DNA from: Paracoccaceae bacterium
GTDB lineage: Bacteria > Pseudomonadota > Alphaproteobacteria > Rhodobacterales > Rhodobacteraceae
Assembly: GCA_021647745.1 (NCBI GenBank)
Contig: JAKIUB010000002.1
Location: forward strand, 1-64,000
DNA length: 64,000 bases
Reading direction: 5' to 3'
This document shows, piece after piece, positions 60,128 to 64,000 of this stretch. Each line of letters begins with the position of its first letter. The stretch's first letter is position 1. The position numbers and the translations under genes were made by a program. The notes under the pieces are model-generated. The model did no database searches. It was not told the origin of the DNA and worked only from the letters and a program-made list of their open reading frames with translations.

Positions 60128-61102
60128 GTGTTGGCGGCCCCGCATATTCCGGTGCTGCTCGGCCCGATCCTTGCTGGCGCCGCGCCGGTCTCGGGGCTGT
60201 GGCTGGATGGCACTTTTGGCAATGGCGGCTACAGTTACGGCTTGCTGGCCGCTGGTGCCGCGCGGGTGATCGGTATTGACCGTGACCCTGATGTTATCGC
60301 CCGCGCCACTGGTTTGCCCGAGGCTATCACCCTGATAAAAGGCCGGTTTGGCGAGCTGGATCAACTGGCAGATGCCCCGCTGGACGGGGTGGTGCTTGAT
60401 ATCGGCGTTTCCTCCATGCAGATAGACGAGGGCGCGCGCGGCTTTTCTTTCATGCGTGACGGGCCGCTGGATATGCGGATGTCGCAATCCGGCCCCTCGG
60501 CGGCGGATATCGTTAACCGCGGCAGCGAGACCCTGATCGCCGATATTCTCTACCGTTTTGGCGAAGAGCGCAAAAGCCGCCGCATCGCCCGCGCGATTGT
60601 TGCGGCTCGCACCGAGGGGGCTATAACCACTACCCTGCAACTGGCCGATATCATCAAGCAAAACCTGCCTTACCCGAAGCCCGGCCAGCCTCACCCTGCC
60701 ACCCGCAGCTTTCAGGCGCTGCGCATCGCGGTCAATGACGAGCTGGGCGAGCTGGCCCGTGGCCTTGGCGCGGCAGAGCGGGCGCTCAAGCCCGGCGGCT
60801 TGCTGGTTGTGGTCACGTTTCACTCGCTGGAGGACCGGATGGTCAAGCGCTTTATGCAGCTACGCTCGGGCAATGCGCCCCGCGCCAACCGTTATGCCCC
60901 CGAAGCCGCTGTCGACGCCCCGCGCTTTGAAAAAGTAACCCGCAAGGCCATCGAGGCCGATGCAGAAGAGTGCGCCGCCAATCCGCGTGCCCGCTCGGCC
61001 CGCCTGCGCATTGCCCGGCGCTTGTCCGCGCCCGCCACACCCATAGATCCGCACGCCATCGGCATGCCGGAAATCGACCTTGGTATAGGGGGCATCCTGT
61101 GA
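60128..61102 (+). CDS. rsmH: 16S rRNA (cytosine1402-N4)-methyltransferase
   Basis: 324 residues: HIPVLLGPILAG, the SAM loop DGTFGNGGYS, VVLDIGVSSMQID, RDGPLDMRM and VVTFHSLEDRMVKRF, the RsmH signature. GTG start at 60128, two bases after mraZ. Methylates C1402 in the ribosomal P site. The C-terminal part overlaps ftsL by four bases. Confidence 0.96.
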   Translation: MLAAPHIPVLLGPILAGAAPVSGLWLDGTFGNGGYSYGLLAAGAARVIGIDRDPDVIARATGLPEAITLIKGRFGELDQLADAPLDGVVLDIGVSSMQIDEGARGFSFMRDGPLDMRMSQSGPSAADIVNRGSETLIADILYRFGEERKSRRIARAIVAARTEGAITTTLQLADIIKQNLPYPKPGQPHPATRSFQALRIAVNDELGELARGLGAAERALKPGGLLVVVTFHSLEDRMVKRFMQLRSGNAPRANRYAPEAAVDAPRFEKVTRKAIEADAEECAANPRARSARLRIARRLSAPATPIDPHAIGMPEIDLGIGGIL

Positions 61103-61449
61103 GAATGTTTAGCTATCTATTGGCCGGCGTGATCGTAGTGCTGGCCGCGAGCTGGACCTATCAGGTCAATTACCGCGTGCAGGAGGCCAAATTCCGGGTA
61201 GAAAAACTCGCCCGTGCGATTGACCGCGAGCGTGAGGCTATCTCGGTTCTGGGGGCGGAGTGGGCCTATCTTAATCGCCCCGGGCGCCTGCGCGCTTTGG
61301 CCGAAACCTATTACGAAGAGCTGCGGCTGATGCCGATTGAATCAAGCAATTTTGGCGAGGTTGGCCAGATCAGCTTTGCCCAGACCGATGGCACAGAGCG
61401 CCTCGTGCGCAGTCTGTCGGAGCAAGATGAAAACGGGGAGGGTCTGTAA
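61099..61449 (+). CDS. ftsL: Cell division protein FtsL
   Basis: 116 residues: an N-terminal helix FSYLLAGVIVVLAASWTY, then a coiled coil RVQEAKFRVEKLARAIDREREAISVLGAEWAYL and a short tail. Identity relies on position between rsmH and ftsI and on the small bitopic layout, since FtsL sequences diverge. GTG at 61099 overlaps the rsmH stop (GTGA); ATG at 61105 is an alternative. Confidence 0.88.
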   Translation: MRMFSYLLAGVIVVLAASWTYQVNYRVQEAKFRVEKLARAIDREREAISVLGAEWAYLNRPGRLRALAETYYEELRLMPIESSNFGEVGQISFAQTDGTERLVRSLSEQDENGEGL

Positions 61450-63240
61450 ATGGAGATCCGCCGCCCCTTGCGCCCGCTCGCCCGTATCCTGAAAGCCCGC
61501 TCCAAAGGGGTGGATCCGCAAAAGATCGAGGCCGAGGAGCGCGCCGCCCGCTTGCGCAAGCAACGTAGCCGTGAAAAACGCCGTGCCGAGCTGCGCCTTG
61601 GTTTGATGTCGGCTTTTTTCAGCCTTGCTTTCATTGCGGTCGGGGTGAAGATGGGCATGATCGCGCTGGAAGAACCGGTAGAGCCAGCGGCTCGTGCCTA
61701 TGCCACGGCCATCATCAGCCAGCGCGCCAATATCGTGGACCGGAATGGCGCAATTTTAGCCACCAACCTGCGCACAGCCTCGCTCTATGCCACCCCGCAA
61801 AATATGGCGGATCCGCTCGGCGCGATAGATGGGCTGGTGCGGATATTTCCTGATCTGGACCCCGACCTTTTGCTGCGCCAGTTTACCGGAAAGCGCAAAT
61901 TTGTCTGGGTCAAACGCAAGCTTTCACCCGAGCAGCATCAGGCGGTGCTTGATCTTGGCGAGCCGGGGTTGCTTGTTGGCCCGCGCGAGTTGCGGCTTTA
62001 TCCCAATGGTGCTTTTGCGGCCCATATTCTCGGCGGCACCCGCTTCGGGGTAGAGGGGGTGCGCTCGGCGGAGCTGGTCGGCACCGCCGGGGTGGAATTC
62101 CAGTTTGACGAATACCTGCGTGATCCGGCAAATGATGGCCGCCCTTTGCAATTGTCGCTGGACCTGACGGTGCAAAGCGCCATGCGGCAAGTGCTTGAGG
62201 GCGGTATGCGCCTGATGAACGCCAAGGCCGCCATGGGCGTGTTGATGGAGGCCGATACCGGCCGGATCATCTCGATGGTATCACTACCTGATTTTGACCC
62301 GAATTACCGCCCCGACCCACCCGTCAGCGGCGACCCTGCCGACAGCCCGCTGTTTAACCGCGCGGCGCAAGGCACCTACGAGCTTGGCTCGACCTTCAAG
62401 ATATTTACCGCTGCACTGGCGATGGAAACCGGTATAGCCACCCCTGAAACCTTGATAGACACCCAGGGCCCGCTGGTTTGGGGGCGCTTTAAAATACGTG
62501 ATTTCAGGAATTATGGCCCGCAGCTCAGCCTTGTGGATGTGATTGTCAAATCATCCAATATCGGCTCGGCGCGCCTCGCGATGGAAATTGGTGCCGAGGA
62601 GCAAAAGGAATTTCTCGGGCGCATCGGCATGCTTGAAACCAGCGGCCTTGAGCTGCCCGCCGTGCGCCGTGCCAAGCCGATGTGGCCGAGCCGCTGGACC
62701 GAGATTTCGGCCATGACCATCGCCTATGGCCACGGCATTGCGGTAACACCGGTGCATCTGGCGGCCGGCATTGCGGCGATGGTTAATGGCGGGCTGCGGG
62801 TGCGCCCGACCCTGCTTGATGATTATACCCCCCCAACCGAGGCAGACAGGGTTATCTCCGAATCCACCTCGCTGGCGCTGCGTGATATGATGCGGCAGGT
62901 GGTGGTGCGCGGCACGGCCTCCTTGGGCGAGGTCGAGGGCTATCAGGTGGGCGGCAAGACCGGCACCGCCGATAAACCCGCCCGCGAAGGGGGCTATATG
63001 GAGGGTAAGGTGATCAGCACTTTTGCCGCTGCCTTTCCGATGTCGAACCCTGAATATGTGCTGATTGTCTCGCTTGACGAACCCGAGGAAACCAGCGGCC
63101 TCGAATCACGCCGCACCGCAGGCTGGACCGCCGTGCCGGTCACATCCGAGATCATCCGCCGCATCGCGCCGCTTCTGGGCTTGCGCCCGATACCCGAAAA
63201 TGAAACACCGGCAACCGCACTGGTGCTGACCAGCAACTGA
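61450..63240 (+). CDS. ftsI: Peptidoglycan transpeptidase FtsI (PBP3)
   Basis: 596 residues: N-terminal membrane helix (LMSAFFSLAFIAVGVKMGMIAL), dimerisation domain (RANIVDRNGAILATNL), then the class B transpeptidase with SxxK in LGSTFK, SSN in VKSSNIGSA and KTG in GGKTGTADKP. Septal cell-wall synthesis. A highly basic 45-residue cytoplasmic N-terminus precedes the helix. It directly follows ftsL. Confidence 0.97.
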   Translation: MEIRRPLRPLARILKARSKGVDPQKIEAEERAARLRKQRSREKRRAELRLGLMSAFFSLAFIAVGVKMGMIALEEPVEPAARAYATAIISQRANIVDRNGAILATNLRTASLYATPQNMADPLGAIDGLVRIFPDLDPDLLLRQFTGKRKFVWVKRKLSPEQHQAVLDLGEPGLLVGPRELRLYPNGAFAAHILGGTRFGVEGVRSAELVGTAGVEFQFDEYLRDPANDGRPLQLSLDLTVQSAMRQVLEGGMRLMNAKAAMGVLMEADTGRIISMVSLPDFDPNYRPDPPVSGDPADSPLFNRAAQGTYELGSTFKIFTAALAMETGIATPETLIDTQGPLVWGRFKIRDFRNYGPQLSLVDVIVKSSNIGSARLAMEIGAEEQKEFLGRIGMLETSGLELPAVRRAKPMWPSRWTEISAMTIAYGHGIAVTPVHLAAGIAAMVNGGLRVRPTLLDDYTPPTEADRVISESTSLALRDMMRQVVVRGTASLGEVEGYQVGGKTGTADKPAREGGYMEGKVISTFAAAFPMSNPEYVLIVSLDEPEETSGLESRRTAGWTAVPVTSEIIRRIAPLLGLRPIPENETPATALVLTSN

Positions 63241-63260
63241 CAAGAAATACATAGAGGCCC

Positions 63261-64000
63261 ATGGAAAAGACGCTCGCCGAACTCGGATTGGAAAAACTGG
63301 TGAGCCGCGCCGGTCACTGGGGGGATGAGCCACGGTTTTCCGGCCTTTGTGTCGATAGCCGCGATACCCTTGAGGGCTTTCTTTTTTGTGCGATGCCCGG
63401 CTCTGAAATGCATGGGGCCGAGTTTGCGAAATTTGCCCGCCGCATGGGGGCTGTGGCGGTGCTGACCGATCAGGCCGGTCTCGATATTCTTGATGATCCC
63501 GATTATCCGGTGCTGCTTGTGGCCGATGCCCGCCTGGCGCTGAGCCATGCGGCGGCGCGCTGGTTCGGGGTGCAACCGCGCCATATGGTGGCGATCACCG
63601 GCACTAATGGCAAAACATCCGTTGCCAATTTCCATCGCCAGATACTGGAAAACCTCGGGCGCGCGGCGGTTAATTTTGGCACGGTCGGGGTGGAGGGCGC
63701 GGTGAGCGCCAAGCTCAGCCATACCACCCCCGAGCCGATCACCCTGCACCGGCTTCTGGCCGAGCTGGTTGCCAAGGGTGTGACTCATGCGGCGATGGAG
63801 GCTTCCTCCCACGGGCTGGAGCAGCGCCGCCTTGACGGGGTGATGCTGGAGGCCGCTGCCTTTACCAACCTTAGCCGCGACCATCTTGATTATCATCACA
63901 CTTTCGGGGATTATTTTGCCGCTAAGGCCGGGCTTTTCGAGCGGGTTTTGCCGGTAGGGGCAACGGCGGTGATCAATATGGATGACAGCTTTGGCCCAAC
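63261..64000 (+). CDS. murE: UDP-N-acetylmuramoyl-tripeptide synthetase MurE (3' end missing)
   Basis: At least 246 residues, cut by the window edge. The ATP-binding loop ITGTNGKTS and GVEGAVSAKLSHTTPEP, then AMEASSHGLEQRRLDGV and FTNLSRDHLDYHHTF, the Mur ligase signatures, fit MurE. ATG at 63261 with AGAGG eight bases before it. It adds meso-diaminopimelate to UDP-MurNAc-L-Ala-D-Glu. Continues the dcw order after ftsI. Confidence 0.95.
   Translation, partial: MEKTLAELGLEKLVSRAGHWGDEPRFSGLCVDSRDTLEGFLFCAMPGSEMHGAEFAKFARRMGAVAVLTDQAGLDILDDPDYPVLLVADARLALSHAAARWFGVQPRHMVAITGTNGKTSVANFHRQILENLGRAAVNFGTVGVEGAVSAKLSHTTPEPITLHRLLAELVAKGVTHAAMEASSHGLEQRRLDGVMLEAAAFTNLSRDHLDYHHTFGDYFAAKAGLFERVLPVGATAVINMDDSFGP

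Overview
The window is a gene-dense bacterial chromosome segment with 68 protein genes called, one tRNA and no rRNA, IS element, CRISPR array or phage. Gene content and order point to an alphaproteobacterium of the Rhodobacterales type: ybgC-tolQRAB-pal-cpoB-tilS-ftsH, yceD-rpmF-plsX-fabH-ihfA-merR, the long two-domain dCTP deaminase, a DUF4453-type protein, and a rcp/cpa/tad pilus cluster with two tiny Flp pilins. The window opens inside cbbO, a Rubisco activation gene, which suggests a Calvin-cycle cluster just upstream.

Layout. 1-5.8 kb: end of cbbO, small accessory genes (VOC protein, DUF1801, AraC regulator, esterase, AlkA-type glycosylase) and an MFS transporter. 5.9-14.6 kb: Tol-Pal envelope operon running into tilS and ftsH, closed by a strong terminator. 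14.8-18.1 kb: fhs, a secreted unknown protein and folD (one-carbon metabolism). 18.1-36.6 kb: AAA ATPase, a GT-C-like membrane protein, the Flp/Tad pilus cluster (prepilin peptidase, two TPR lipoproteins, TadC, TadB, TadA, CpaE, OmpA-like protein, secretin, CpaB, two pilins), then a HAD-UbiA fusion, DprE2-like, DprE1-like and a YbhN-type membrane protein. 36.6-45.8 kb: ScoA/ScoB CoA transferase with a 74-residue protein between them, an orphan ZnuA-like protein, AMACR-type racemase, FAD monooxygenase, exonuclease III, a sulfotransferase-like protein, ErpA and a dGTPase. 46-51.7 kb: argS, SPOR protein, scpA, scpB and a large exported protein. 51.7-57.3 kb: dCTP deaminase, tRNA-Pro, merR, ihfA, fabH, plsX, rpmF, yceD and bamE. 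57.3-59.2 kb: an in-frame fusion of a degenerate TruA-like domain to a PhoR-like histidine kinase. 59.4-64 kb: start of the dcw division cluster (mraZ, rsmH, ftsL, ftsI, murE, cut by the window edge), preceded by a leader resembling the Rhodobacter sRNA UpsM.

The most notable proposal is that 18.1-36.6 kb is one functional unit: homologues of the mycobacterial enzymes for polyprenyl-phosphoryl arabinose (UbiA-type phosphoribosyltransferase fused to a HAD phosphatase, DprE1, DprE2) plus a possible flippase and a GT-C-like transferase flank a complete-looking Flp pilus export machine. This suggests pentose (arabinose-type) glycosylation of the Flp pilus or another surface product. The TruA-kinase fusion, in which the catalytic Asp of the pseudouridine synthase motif is Glu, is the second unusual item.
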